Origin: Bos javanicus
Taxonomy: Eukaryota; Chordata; Mammalia; Artiodactyla; Bovidae
Assembly (NCBI RefSeq): GCF_032452875.1
Contig: NC_083881.1
Span: 63,867,689-63,931,688, forward strand
Reading direction: 5' to 3'
DNA length: 64,000 nucleotides
Below the pieces are notes generated by a model. That model saw nothing but the letters and a program-made list of their open reading frames with translations, had not been told where the DNA came from and searched no databases. The translations under genes and the position numbers were made by a program. Positions 12,901-27,900 of the stretch are shown piece after piece. Within the stretch, counting starts at the first letter, position 1, and each line of letters begins with the position of its first letter.

Positions 12901-15900
12901 CTTTTCTTTCTCCTCTTGGAGCTAAGACATACCCTGTCCCTCAGTGATATAAGGGTCATAACATATAGACTTACATTCAGACTAAGGTATATACTATCAT
13001 ATACTATATTATATTCATATACTATATTCAGTATATTCATGCTATATTCAGACTATCATATACTAAGGTATAAAGTACCTGATAGCAAAGAATTGTTTGT
13101 GAGATTGCTGTACGTAAGACGTTGCACAAGATACACTTTGGTAAAGGACCCTGGTTCTTCTCTAGAAGGGTTAATAGTTTGAGGGCCAGTGGAAAACTCC
13201 ATTAAATAAAGCATGATCTCAACTAGTGATAAAGAACCCACCTGCCAATGCAGGAGACATAAGAGATGTAGATTTGATCCCTGGCTCAGGAAGATCCCCT
13301 GGAGGAGGGCATGGCAACCCACTCCAGTATTCTTGCCTGGATTAGCCCATGGACAGAGGAGACTGGAAGGCTACAGACCACGGGGTCGCAAAGAGTTGGA
13401 CATGACTTAAGTGACTTAGCACAGCACACACTCAGGCTAAGTGTATGCAGCTGATGAGATGGAAAGCTGATCTCAGAGCCTGTCCTGGGGCCAGGAAGGA
13501 TAAAGGGGAAGGGAAGGCTGCGTGCCAGGAGAAGAGGGGAAGAGCACAGGAAAAGCTGCCGAGGGCTTCAGGAAATCCAGGGGCCGTCTGTCTTCAGTGA
13601 GTTCTGGCATCGAGACCAGTGTTGTTCGGCTTGAACCTGCAGTGCAGATTAGGACAGGGGACTGAGCAGCCTGTCAGGGAGTCAGAGTTTGAGAACATTT
13701 GCTGGTGGCAGTTGCTCAAAGCCCAGCCAACAGGGCCTAATAGTGTATTCACTTCTCATTGTTTTTCAGTTATAAAATTTGTTTTCATTTTATAAAAATG
13801 TGCAGATATGGAAGGACTCAAAAACAAAAGTAAACATCATCCCAAATCTTATATCAACCATACATATCAACTCTTTAACTTTTTCAGTGTTTTACTTCGT
13901 ATACTATTAATTCATTTCACTCATGTACACATCCATTTTTCTTGACTGCTAAGTGTACATACAAGGTCTTTGGGGCTTGGTTTATATTTATTTTTTTTTG
14001 TTTTATAAAAATCAGGACCTGATTACTATGCCCTTATTTTGTAACTTGACATGTTTTCATGTACCAATGCCTCATAGACTTTTCCCATGTTGTTAAATAT
14101 TCTATATAATTTTAAATAGTAGCATAACCTATTATTTGATTGTACCTAAACTCTATCACCTATGCTGGGGCATTTATTAATAGTACCTACTTCATAAGGT
14201 GCTGTGAGGATTGATCTTTTTCTTTATAGGTGAGGAGCTCTAAAATAATAAAAATTTATTTTCTCACAGTTCCATAGGTCAGAAGTCTGAAATCAAGGTA
14301 TTGGCAGGGCCATGTTCCCTCTGAAGGTGCTAGGGGAGTTTCTGTTCCTTGTCTCTTTCATCTACTGGTGGCTTCAAGCATTCCTTGGGTGGAATACTAC
14401 TCAGCCAGGAAAAAGATGAAATTGTGCCATTTGTGATAACACTGATGGACTTTGAGGGTATTTTGCTAAAATAAGTTAGATGGAGAAAGACAAATGCTGT
14501 ATGATTTGATCAAAATATAAATTAAATAATAAATAAATAGTATAATAAAATTAATGAACAAACCAAACCAAACAGAAGCAAACAAGTAGATACTGAGAAC
14601 AAAGTAGTAGCTACCAGAGAGGGGAGGGGCTGGGGTTGATTTTTGTTTTAGAGCAATTAGAACATTGCCTGACACACAGTAAGCATTATACATATGTTTG
14701 CCACAATTTACAGTTGAAAATTTTTCAATATTAAAAGTGATAGTAGTAATAGCCTGAGTGAAGTCCAGGAGTTGGTGATGGACAGGGAGGCCTGGCATGC
14801 TGCGATTCATGGGGTCGCAAAGAGTCAGACACGACTGAGTGACTGATCTGATCTGATCTGATCTGAGTAATAGCCTTATTAATACATTTTTCTTAATCTG
14901 TGTTTATCATTCCTGTAGATGGTTTTAGATTTAAATACCAAACTATCTCCATAAAGTTGTACCAGGTTAAATTGCATCAGATCTATATGAGCTTCCTATT
15001 TCTTCAACCCCTTGCCAACTCTGAATATTATATATATATTTGTCTTCACATTGCCATTCTTTGGCATTGCCTTTCTTTGGGGATTGGAATGAAAATTGAC
15101 GTTTTCCAGTCCTGTGGCCATTGCTGGGTTTTCCAAATTTGCTGGTATATTGAGTGCAGCACTTTCACAGCGTCATCTTTTAGGATTTGAAATAAATCAA
15201 CTGGAATTCCATCACCTCCACTAGCTTCGTTCGTAGTGATGCTTCCTAAGACCCACTTGACTCCACATTCCAGGATGTCTGGTTCTAGGTGAGAGATCAC
15301 ACCGTCGTGGTTATCTGATCACACCATTCTTTGAGCCAAAGAATGCTGTAATTATTGCATAATTGCACTCATCTCACATGCTACCAAAGTAATGCTCAAA
15401 ATTCTCCAAGCCAGGCATCAACAGTACGTAAACCATGAACTTCCAGATGTTCAAGCTGGTTTTAGAAAAGGCAGAGGAACCAGAGATCAAATTTCCAACA
15501 TTCGCTGGATCATAGAAAAAGCAAGAGAGTTCCAGAAAAACATCTACTTCTGCTTTATTGACTATGCCAAAGCCTTTGACTGTGTGGATCACAACAAACT
15601 GTGGAAAACTCTTAAAGAGATGGGAATACCAGACCTCCTGACCTGCCTCCTGAGAAAGCTGTATGCAGGTCAAGAAGCAACAGTTAGAACTAGACATGGA
15701 ACAACAGACTGGTTCCAAATAGGAAAAGGAGTATGTCAAGGCTGTATACTGTCACCCTGTTTATTCAACTTATTTGAAGAGTACATCATGAGAAACTCTA
15801 GACTGGATGAAGCACATGCTGGAATCAAGATTGCCAGGAGAAATATCAATAACCTCAGATATGCAGATGACACCACCCTTATGGCAGAAGGTGAAGAAGA

Positions 15901-18900
15901 ACTAAAGAGCTTCTTGATGAAAGTGAAAGAGGAGAGTGAAAAAGTTGGCTTAAAACTCAGCATTCAGAAAACTAAGATCATGGCATCTGGTCACATCACT
16001 TCATGGCAAATAGATGGGGAAACAATGGAAACAGTGAGAGACTTTATTTTCTTGGGCTCCAAAATCACTGCAGATGGTAATTGCAGTCATGAAATTAGAA
16101 GACACTTACTCCTTGGAAGAAAAGTTGTGACCAACCTAGATAGCATATTCAAAAGCAGAGCCATTACTTTGCCCACAGAGGCCCATCTAGTCAAAGGTAT
16201 GGTCTTTCCAGTAGTCATGTATGAATGTGAGAGTTGGACTATAAAGAAAATTGAGTGCCGAAGAATTGATGCTTTTGAACTGTGTTGTTGGAGAAGACTC
16301 TTGAGAGTCCCTTGGACTGCAAAGAGATCCAACCAGTCCATCCTAAAGGAAATCAGTCCTGAATATTCATTGGAAGGACTGATGCTGAAGCTGAAACTCC
16401 AATACTTTGGCCACCTGATGCAAAGAACTGACTCACTGGAAAAAACCCTGATGCTGGGAAAGATTGAAGGTGGGAGGAGAAGGGGCCGACAGAGGATGAG
16501 ATGGTTGGATGGTATCACCAATTCAATGGACATGAGTTTGGGTAAGCTCCGGGAGTTGGTGATGGACAGGGAAGTCTGGCGAGCTGCAGTCCATGGGGTC
16601 ACAAAGAGAAGGACACGACTGAGCGACTTGAACTGAACTGATGGATCTTCACCAAGTTGAGAGGCAAACAGATTCTTTGATTACCAGTGAGGTTCAATCT
16701 GTATTTGTCATTTGGAATTCCTTTTTATTAATTGCTGATATATAGCATTTCTTCATTTTCCTATTAGAGGTATTTATATTTTTACTATTGCTTTATGTAA
16801 ATAAGATTAACTCTTTGCCACATATGATGCAGTTTTGCCTTGGTTTGCCATTTTCTTCTTAGTTTTATTCTTGGAGGCTTATTATTTTTATGTAATTATA
16901 TATTCACTTGTATGTTATTTGTCTTTGTAGCTTAGAAAGGTATTTCTTATTGATCAGATAAAAATACTCACTTTTACTTTCTTCTGGTTCTTTTATGGTT
17001 TTTACATTCAAATCTTTAACCTATCTGTGTTTATTTGATTGGGTGGTGTGGGGAAAGAGAAAATTTTATTTTCTTTTCCAAGTGCTACCAGTTGTACCCA
17101 AACCATTGTACCCACACCCAATTAATTTTAAATGTAACCTTTATAACCTGCTAAATCCTTATATATGCCCACTTGGGTTTCATACACGAGTATATTTTTG
17201 TTAGGTTAATTCATTTCTGTTAAGGTTGCTAATTTTACAACTTATATTGTTTTAAGGCAATACAGGACATTGAAAAAGAATGGGCCAAACCCACAGAGGT
17301 GCAGAGGCAGAAATTAGAGGCTCTCCAGAAAGAAGACAACCAAACAAAGGTGAATGAAATATTGCACCAAGAGAAATCTCTTGGAAGGGAGTTAGAGAAA
17401 CATATTGGAATTCAGCTGTTTCTGTAATTTATAAACCCATCAAGCACTAAAAATGGGGCTTAAAAATGAGAATACCTTCATTGATTTTTCTTATTATAAA
17501 ATTAATAAAGTCTTATTGTTTAAAGATTCTTAAAAATACAATATAGTGTGCATCCTTTGCCAAGTTAATTAATATAGACCCTCAACATTATTTTTAATGA
17601 TGCAGAGTATTCCATTTTATGATTATGTTATCATTTAGCTAACCAATTTCCTATTATTGGAAGTCAGATTGTTTCCAGGATTTGCTTCTATAAATCACTG
17701 TGGCAGCGAGCACCACGAGGCCCAGGACTGAGTCCATCTAATTTATATAATACATACTCTGTGTTCCCAACACCTGGTATGGTTCCTGGCTGAAGGTCCC
17801 TGAACACAGCAGCCAACATTGTCTGTCTTGAATCCATGTTCTATTATTCTTCACATTATTTCTAAATGTTCATTTTTAAAACTTCCATAAAGATGGTACA
17901 GTACCAACGGACATACCCCCAAGAAATATATGAGTCTGAAAAGTTATATTTTAACAGAAGAAATGGTCTTTGCTTCATTGTATTATCTTTTTTTAAAAAA
18001 CCTTTATATTTTACCAATGCTCCTCACCAAAGCACTGATTTTGAAGAAAATGCAAATAAAATTTAGGTAACTCATTTATACTTAGGTTGATATAGAAAGC
18101 CATCCTTCAAAGTCACCATATTTTTAGAATTTTATTGATGAGTTGCAAAAAAAAAAAAAAAGGGAAAAAGCATATACTGTCATGATTTAGTATTTTCCCC
18201 CTTGGTATACTGAGAATTTGGAGAAGGAAATGGCAACCCACTCCAGTATTCTTGCCTGGAGAATCTCAGGGACAGAGGAGCCTGGTGGGCTGCCGTCTAT
18301 GGGGTCACACAGAGTCGGACACGACTGAAGCGACTTAGCAGCAGCAGCAGCAGCATACTGAGAAATCTTCCCAGGTGGCTCAGATGGTAAAGAATCTTCC
18401 CTAGGTTGGGAAGATCCCCTCAAGAAAGGAATGGAAACCCATCCCAGTATTCTTGCCTGGAGATTCCCATGGACAGAGGAGCCTGGAGGGCTACAGTCCA
18501 TAGGGTGGCAAAGAGTCTGACATGACTGAACGTCTAACACTTTCCCACTTTCCCGTTGGTATTCCATTACAGCTTTGTCTCAGAAATTTTGGAGTTCAAT
18601 TTCTCTGAGTGTTTGCAAATTTTTATACTTACAGCTTTTATTTTGATGAATATCATGTTGCTATTGCTTTGGACACAGTTACCAATTCTAAGGACATTTC
18701 TGACCTATAAACTTCTTAGTTTAGTAAGAACGTTGTTTTTAACTATGCTGCTATGCTCTAACAAAATTTGTGTTTTTGCCATAGAACAAAGTTTATTTTC
18801 TATGGTTGAATGTTTTACATCATTTTACCATACTATTTTAATAGTGATCTTTAAAAACTCTCACTTTGAGTGCATGAATTTAGTCCTCTAAATTTTCTTT

Positions 18901-21900
18901 GCATTTTGTTTGAAGTCAGTGCTTTAGTAGTTGGCTAAATATAAAGAATAAAAAAGATAACACAATGAAGGAGAGGCCATTTATTTTGTTAAAATATGTC
19001 TTATTTGTCAGACTCACGTGTACTGCTTCAGGACAGGGTATGGCTGAGGTGTTTTTTTTTTTTTTTTCACTTGAAAAAAACTGAACCATTATTCAACTTA
19101 ACAAATGATTTTTCTCTTGAAGCATCTAAGCATACTGTTATTAAAACCAATGTTATTTAAGTGTTTGTAAAAGTTCTCCTGCTAATGGAGTCAACACATT
19201 AACAACTTTTGCTTTACTTTGTGTACATGTACAAGAAAACTTGGAATTGAAAATGAGTGAAATTAACTTAAAGGAGCAGTCATTTGATCTAAATCAGAGA
19301 GAGACTGATCTATGGTCCCTGGGCCACTGTTTGTGTAAATAAAGCTTTATTGGCACATAGCCACACTCACTCATGTGTGTATTGTCAAGTGGTGATTTTG
19401 TGCTAGAGCAGTAGAGGTGGTTACTGGCAACAGTGCTCATATGCCCACAGAATTGAAGATGTTTACTACACGGGTCTGCAGGTAAGTTTGCCAAAAGCTC
19501 ATATACCTTCTGCAGTTCTACGTGTTAAATTATCTTTTTCAGGTACTTCTTAAGAGAACAAATTTCAGAAATTCCATGGTGGTTCCATGGTTAGGACTTG
19601 GCACTTTCACTGCCATGGCCTGGGTTCAATCCCTGGTTGGGGAACTTAGGTCCTGCAAGCTGTGTGATGTGTCCAATAAGAAAACAAAACTTATTTTCAA
19701 GTAGATAATCCTTTTAGATTTCTGTCCTCTACTTTTCACACAGGCAGTAATATCAGTACTCCCCGCCCACCTCATTTTGAATGGCAGGTGCCAGCTAGCA
19801 TTTTGAGCAAGTTACTTATTGATCACTAACTTCTTAGAGAAATGGAGGTTAACTTTCAACGAAAAACACTTTCACCTCTTTTAGAGCACTGCAGCCAAGA
19901 GTGTATTACAGTTTATTACAAATTTTTTGTGTTACCAAAGAGTAAAATAAACAATTAAGAATTTATACCATATAATACAAAAGAAGTTTTGTAGCAAGAG
20001 CCATGAAACTACTCTGAATGCTCAGTGGCAGGATTACTCAGCCCCTGTCCCCACCACACAGGTAACATCTACCCACCACCTGTCATTTCTGATGTCTCCC
20101 ACTGACCCAAAGGGAGGTCCAGCAGCTGAACGCACCTCCTAAGTTGAATGCATGGGCCTCAGTGCAATGAGCTGATCCGACACATGGCCGGGAGGGACAG
20201 GAGCCTGGAATCCTTCCACCACCTGGTACCAAGAGTCGCCCATCCCTCACGGCGTTTCTCTTTATCAGAGAGCGCTCATGTAGCCCTCAAAAGGGAGATG
20301 TAAGTTACCTTGCTTCAGGAAAGGATTGGGAAAGAGTCAGGTTGTCGCTGAGTGGCCTACTTTCTGATTTAACCATGTGGTGAGGTGTCAACTACCTTCT
20401 CTGAACACACATCTTCCACCCCGTCAGATAGGACCATGGCGTAGGCTGGAAGAACAAAGTGGAGGTCACTGAACTGATAGCAGGTTACTTGAAGGCAGTC
20501 GCCAATGATCACTTTGTCGAAAGGTCCTCAATAGACATTAGCAGGACAGGATGCCAGGACCACAGGTGTGACCTGCAGCTGTCCTCTGTTCTTCAGTAAC
20601 AATAAAAGCAGAGGGAAAAGCTAAACCTTAAACATCACCAACATTCCATTGGCACTTTGGGGCCGTGAAACTCGACTTAGCAGACTCACTCTTGGCCTCA
20701 CTTCATTGCCATTTCCAACACCTCTGTCTCTGACAGTGAATACCACCAGCATATAAAGCAGCCTGTAAAAATTTGATCTCAGCTTAGTTGTTTTTCTTTT
20801 TAAACACAGCATCTTAAACATTCACTTTTTGTTTATTCTGCTGCTCTAATCTACTGAGATAGAATCATAACTACTCATTCGATGACATCCTACTCTTTTC
20901 TTCCTTCATCGTTCACACACTGAATATTTTATTTCCACTATGTCTGAACCCTGTAAAAAGAGCAGGGACATGATGGTCAACGAGGAGGCACACGCCCAGG
21001 AACTGGGGCAGCCCTGTCAGCACACGGGGCGTGGTCTTCATCTGCGTCACCTGGAAGAAGAAGGTGCTTTCACTGTGACTCCATTCCGGGTGTTGTGTTA
21101 GAATGGCAGTAGCTTCTGACATGAGATTTTTCATCCGCTTCAAGCAGTCTTTTGCTTTCTCCGTCCCCACCCCGCTTTGGAGCAGTTTTTGGAGCTCGCC
21201 CGGGAGGTCCAGCATTATGGGTACATGCGGCTGGAACCCTGCACCTGTGACCACCCAGAGCCCGGCTGCCAGGCCCTTCTTTCCGTTGGCAATAATGAGA
21301 TCAGCTGCTGCATAACCCTGCCTGATAACCAGACCCAGGACGTCATTTTCCAGATGGACAGAGTGAAGTGCTGGCAGGTCACTTTCCTTGTGAGTATCTT
21401 GGCACCTTGCCTTTCCCATCATTTAAAGCCTTCATCCACGATTTTAAAAATCCTAGTGTTTTTGGATGACAGTGTTGGTATCAGGGAGACAGGTTTGCCA
21501 TTTGAATCAGTACCTTGAGTGGACTGGCATCTAAGCCACAGTAAGCATCATAAAATCCCATGGACAGAGAAGCCTGGTGGGCTACAGTCCATGGCGTTGC
21601 AAAGAGTCGGACATCACTGAGCACGCACAAAGCATCACCTAGTAGTAAAACCTACCTGTTATCTGGGACAAGTGCCTCACTCTTGCTGTAGAGACACTCC
21701 TCTTCTCACCTTCCAACAGCAGACTTCTCTACTGCTTGAAGGGTATCTAAAGTAGTAACAACATGTAGAAATAACAGCTACCATTTACTGAACACTTAAT
21801 ACGTGCTCAGTACCAACAAGATCTCTATGCTTGGAAACTGGATGCTGCCCAGCAGAGCTATTCTTTTTTTTTTTTTTAATTAATTTATTTATTTTAATTG

Positions 21901-24900
21901 GGGATACTTTACAATATTGTGATGGTTTTTGCCATACATCAACACTAATCAGCCATGGGTATACATGTGTCCCCGCATCCTGAACCCCCGTCCCGCCTCC
22001 CTCCCCATCCTATCCCTCTAGGTTGTCCCAGAGCACTAGCTTTGGGTGCCCGGCTTCATGCATCAAGCTTGCACTGGTCACGTATTTTACATATGGTGAT
22101 ATACATGTTTCAGTGCTACTCTTTCAGATCATCCCACCCTCGCCTTCTCCCACAGAGTCCAAAATTCTGTTTTTTACACCTGTGTCTCTTTTGCTCCCCT
22201 GCCTGAGGATCGTCATTACCGTCTTTCTAAATTCCACATATATGCATTAATATACAGTATTTGTCTTTCTCTTTCTGACTTACTTCACTGTGTATAATAA
22301 GCTCTGGTTTCATCCACCTCATTAGAACTGACTCAAATGTGTTCTTTTTTTTTTTTATAGCTGAGTAATATTTCATTGTGTATATGTAACACAACTTTCT
22401 TATCCATTCATCTGCCAATGGACATCTAGGTTGCTTCCATGTCCTAGCTATTGTAAATAGTCCAGCAGAGCTATTGGTAAGGATCTCTGGCATCACACCT
22501 GCATTGCCATGTCCTTCCAAGAGAGAGCTTTCTGACCAGACTTACTGAGTGCTTACTTTGTACCAGCTATGCTAGGCAATGACACATACGCTATTTAATT
22601 CTTTTTTTTTTCATTAAGAGGAAAACAAAGGTCAATATTTATAAAAAGTAGCATTTCTTACTTAAGTTCTTAAATATAACCCAGTGAGCTAAGAGGCATT
22701 ATCCCATTTACACAGGAAATGGAGATTAACTAGTAGAGAACAAACCCTACTAAAGCAACCATGACACCCAGCTACTAAATCCATGAAACCCATGGGGATT
22801 TTTTAGCTGGCTCAGTATTGTGAAGGTAGAGAGACAGGCCTGTCTGCAGCATTTGATACGTCAATCACGTCTTCCTTTTCACAACTCCCCCTGCTTCCTC
22901 CTCTAATTTTGTGGGCTGCCTTCCCTCTGACCACTCCTGAAATGCTGGTGTTTCCTGGGGTTCCATTTCTAGAATCTCTCCTCTACTTATCTCCTGAAGT
23001 CATTTTCCCAGATGACTGTCAACAGGTCCAGTATTTCCTACTGCATTCTTGACATCTTCGCCAAGTGATTCAGACACCTCAAGGTCATCCTTTCCCCAAA
23101 CCGGACTCATCCTTTCCCATATGCCCAACCTAGGGTTCTTCCTCCTGTGTTCCTTATCTTGGTAAATAGGATTTCCACCACCACCCCTAGTTGCCAAATC
23201 AGCAATTTTGAAATTACCCCTAACTTTTCTCTTATCTTACATTTTTAACTGCTGATGCAGACAGACCTATCTGTTCTACGACACTGGTGGTGGTGATGGT
23301 GTTCAGTTGCTCAGTCGTGTCCGACTCTTTGCAACCCCATGGACTGCAGCACACCAGGCTTCCCTGTCCTTCACCGTCTCCTGGAGTTTGCTCACATTCA
23401 TGTCCACTGAGTCGATGATGCTATCCAACCATCTCATCCTCTGCCGGCCCCTTCTCCTTTTGCCTTCAATCTTTCCCAGAATCAGGGTCTTCTCCAGTGA
23501 GTCAGCTCTTCGCATCATCCTATGGCACTGCTGTCCTTCAAGATTCTCCTTTTCTCTCTGCCCTCATGTCTTGATCTCAACATTTGCTGCCTGGATGAAA
23601 TCCCACAGCCTCCTAACCCTTCTCACTGCCTCACTCTTACCCTCTTGGGGTCAGAAGAATAAAACACATCATATGATTTCAGTCCCTTTAAACTATGGGA
23701 AGTTGTTTTGTGGCCAACGTTTGGTATATCTTGAAATGTTCGGTGTGCACTCAAGAAGAATGTATACGCTGCCACTGTTGACAATGCGTATGTTGCCCTA
23801 ACTCTAACCCTATAAATATCAATTCGTCAAGTGGTTAATGACGTTCAAGTCTCCTCTATCCTTACACACTTCTCTCTACTTGTTCTATCAGCTATTGTGA
23901 GGAGTGGTAAAATCTTCAAATATAATTGTAGATTTGTCCATTTCTTTAAATTTTGTTAGTTTTTTCCTTCATGTCTTCTATAGATTATTTTATTATTTAG
24001 ACATTCATTTGTTCCATTGTTTTTTTAGCCACACCTTTTAAATTTATGGTTACTTGAGTCTTTAATATACATCTTTTTAACTTATCACAGTCTACTTTTG
24101 AGCATTACATCATTTCACAAGAAGGTTAAACCCTCGCAACAGTCGTGCCTCGGTTTGCCCCGTCCATCCTTTGTGCTATTTGTCGCCATGCATTATTCCT
24201 ACATATATTATAAACCTCATGCTGTGTTATAATTATTTCTGCTTTCAACAGTTAATGACTTTTTCATTAAAAGGTCAACTTTTAATTTTGATATAATTAT
24301 AGATTCATATGTAGTTGAAAGAAATGGTCCAGCGATTTTGCATACACTTTACCCACTTTTCTTCAATTATTACATCTTTCGAAACTAGAGTACAGTATCA
24401 CCACCCATGCTGCTGACGTTGATACAACGAAAAGTTGAGACGTTTCCATCATCACAAGGATGCTTCATGTTAGCTTTTTATAGCTGCATCCACTTACTCC
24501 CACTCTCATCCCTCTTGAACCCCTGGCAACCCTAACCTGTTTGCCATTTTCATATTGTGTCATTTCAAGAATATTTTATAAAGCTTTTGGAAGTAATGGA
24601 TTATTTATGACTTGATTGTGGTGATCATTTCGTGGATACATGCATATGTCCAAACTCTTCAAATTGTGTACATTAAATATGTGCAGTTTTTTTGCACGTC
24701 AATTATAACCTCAGTTAGAAAAAACAAACACTCACACACACAAAACAAGGTTATGCACCAGTCAGTTGATGAAGATATTGTGACCTAAACCTGTATTTCC
24801 CCTTGGACTGTGTATCAGAACTCACTAATGCAGTGTTTATGGTAACTATAGAACATAGGTAGTGTGAACAACAAGAATTGACTGTGTTTAGGAGGTAAAC

Positions 24901-27900
24901 ATAAAATAAAAGCAAGGAATTTGTTACCTTAAAAAATAAAAGAATGTTCAGTTCAGGTCAGTCGTTCAGTCGTGTCCGACTCTTTGCGACCCCATGAATC
25001 ACAGCACGCCAGGCCTCCCTGTCCATCACCAACTCCCGGAGTTCACTCAGACTCATGTCCATCGAGTCAGTGATGCCATCCAGCCATCTCATCCTCTGTC
25101 GTCCCCTTCTCCTCCTGCCCCCAATCCCTCCCAGCATCAGAGTCTTTTCCAATGAGTCAACTCTTCGCATGAGGCGGCCAAAGTACTGGAGTTTCAGCTT
25201 TAGCATCATTCCTTCCAAAGAAATCCCAGGGCTGATCTCCTTCAGAATGGACTGGTTGGATCTCCACACAGTATGTAGTCTTTGGGAATTTTTTTTACTC
25301 AGCATAATTCTTTGGAAATTCATTCAGCTTGGTGTGTATATTTCAGTAGTTTGTGTCTTTTGGCAGCTGAGCAATGTTCCATGGTATAGAACAGCCACAA
25401 TTTTTTAAAACACTCACCCAAAGAAAGGTATCTGGTTGTTTCCAGTTATTAGCTATTATGAATAAAGCTTCTATAAATATTGATTCATAGGTTTTTGTCT
25501 GAGCACAAGTTTTCATTTCTCTGGGATAAATGCCTAGGAGTGTAGTTGCTGGAAGTTGTGTGTTTAATTTTTTAAGAAACTGCCAAATTGTTTTCAAGGG
25601 AGCTGAGCCAATTTATTATACATTCCCACCAGCGATGTATGAGCAAGCCAGTCTCTCCACTTTCTCATCAGCATTTGGTATCGTCATTATTTTTTATTTA
25701 GTCATCCTGACAAGTGTGTATTGGTATTCAATTATGGTTTTAATTTGCCTTTCCCTCATGGCTAACGATGTTGAACATCTTTTCATGTGCTTATTTACCA
25801 TCTGGATATCTTCTTAAGTGATATGTCTTCATAATTTCTTCCATTTTCCAGTTGGATTTTTTGTTTACTATTGAGTTTTGAGAGCACTTACATTCTAGAT
25901 ATTAGTCCTTTTTTGGATATGTGGCTTGCTAGTATTTTCTCTCACTTTGTAGTTTTTCGTTCTCTTCACAGGGTCTTTTGCAGAGCGAAAGACTTTAATT
26001 GTGATGAAGTTGTTTTTCTTTATTGTGTTTTTGGTGTCAAGTCTAAATTCTTTGCCAAAGTTCCCTTTTTTTGCTTATGGAAGTACAATTGCTCCAGGAC
26101 CATTTATTGCAAAGACTATCTTTCTTCAGTTGAATTGCTGTCATACCTTTGTAAAAAATCAGTTGGGCACATTTGTGTGGGTCTAGTTCTGTTCCATCGA
26201 TCTTTGTGTAGACACACAGAGGGAGGCATAGATCCCTCTACCAATACCACATCATCATTCCCTTCTTCTGCAACAGCTTTATCAAGATATTATTCACATT
26301 CCACACAATATAAAGTGTACAACTCAGTAGCATTCAGTATATTCCGACTTGTGTAACCATCACCACAGTCAATTTTAGAATACCTCAAAAAGAAGCTCCA
26401 GACCCTTCATTTGTTACTTCCTTGTCACCAGGCCCAGGAAGCCACTACTTTACCTTCTGCCTCTATAGATTTGCCTGTTCTGAACTTAGCATATTAATGG
26501 AATCATACATGGTGCTTGTGAATGTTTTTTTTTTTTTTTTTGAGAGGGAAACCCAAACAGAGACCAGAGGTCTTGCTAAGTTGAGGAGAAAGAGAGAAAA
26601 ATCTGTGAAGTGGTGGTTAGAATTTATGGGATAAAAGACTAAAGACAAGGGTTTTACATAGAGCAAGAGCTCCAGAGAGCATCTTTCAAATCTTTTGGCT
26701 AAATAATGATTTGTGCGTGTGTGGGCAATGGACAAATCTGCATCTGGGAAGTCTGGGGAAAGAACCACTGAAAAGCAGCAAGTTGAACAATTCAAAAAAA
26801 AACATACTGGTGTTTTTACTTAACATAATGTTTCCAGGGTTCATTCTTGCTGTAGCATATATCTGTATTTATTCCTTTTTGTGGTCAAATAATATTCCAT
26901 TGTACAGATATATCCACTTGTACATTGATGGTTGTTTCTACCTTTTGACTGTTTTGAATTATGCTACTATGAACATTTGTGCATACGTTTTTTTATGTGG
27001 ACATAGGTTTTCGTTTCTCTTGGTTATATACTGAGGAGTGGAATTGCTGGTAATTCTACCATAGTGGTTAACTTTTATGGTTAACTTTTTGAGGAAATTC
27101 CAGACTGTCATTTACAGTGTCTTCTCCATTTTATATCCCCACCAGCAGCATAAGAGGATTCCAACTTCCCCATTTCCTTGCCTATACTTGTTATTATCTA
27201 ATTTTTTAAAAAAATATGGCCATTCTAATGGATGTAAAGTAGTATCTCATTGTGGTTTTATTTCAGTCTTTTTTTCTATCTGTACTTAATTTTGGGTGGT
27301 TTCTGTTGTCATGATTTCAAGGTCATCAGTCTTCTGTAGCATATAATGTGTGTCTTTCCCACTCGTTATAATTTTATTTCTACTCTTATACTTTATTTTT
27401 CATCTCTAGAAGGCCATTAAGGTCTCTTCTGTATCTTCCATTTCTCTCCTTATCATGCTATTTTTTCTAAATTTTTGGTGTGTGGAGCATATTTAAAATA
27501 ACTGTTTTTATATTATGGTCTACTAATTCCATCAGCTCTGACATTTCTATTGATTGATTTTTCTCCTATTTGCAGAGTACGCTTATCTCATACTTTGCAC
27601 ACCAGGTAATTTATTATGGTATGCCAAACACTGTGAATTTCACGTTGTTGAATGTTGGATTTTATTGTATTCCTTTAAAGAAGATTGAATTTTGTTCTGT
27701 CACACAATTAAATTACTTGGAATTAGTTTTATTTTTTTAAGACTTGCTTTTAAGCTTTCTTAAGGCAGATCAAGAGAAGTCTGGAGGACTAATTTAGTAC
27801 TTTACTTAATAGCTGCCGTTCTTAGAACTCTCCATGTCTTGTTTATTATGCTATCTCTACTCAGGTTGATAGAAACTATTTCCAGGCTGGTTTAAGAGCT

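Noticed and set aside
14845..14866. (GATCT)n microsatellite as an independent repeat
   Set aside because: It is the normal 3'-terminal microsatellite of the BovB copy at 14756-14865.
18556..18891. 111-codon open frame rich in Leu, Phe and Ile
   Set aside because: Hydrophobic translation of AT-rich intron, no homology and no splice context.
20913..21422. 169-codon open frame on the - strand over the SNX31 exon
   Set aside because: It is the complement of a GC-rich conserved exon plus flank; no family similarity that I can recognise, and the sense strand has perfect splice sites and SNX31 identity.
25871..26356. 161-codon open frame in sense
   Set aside because: Lies wholly in antisense old L1 sequence; chance frame.
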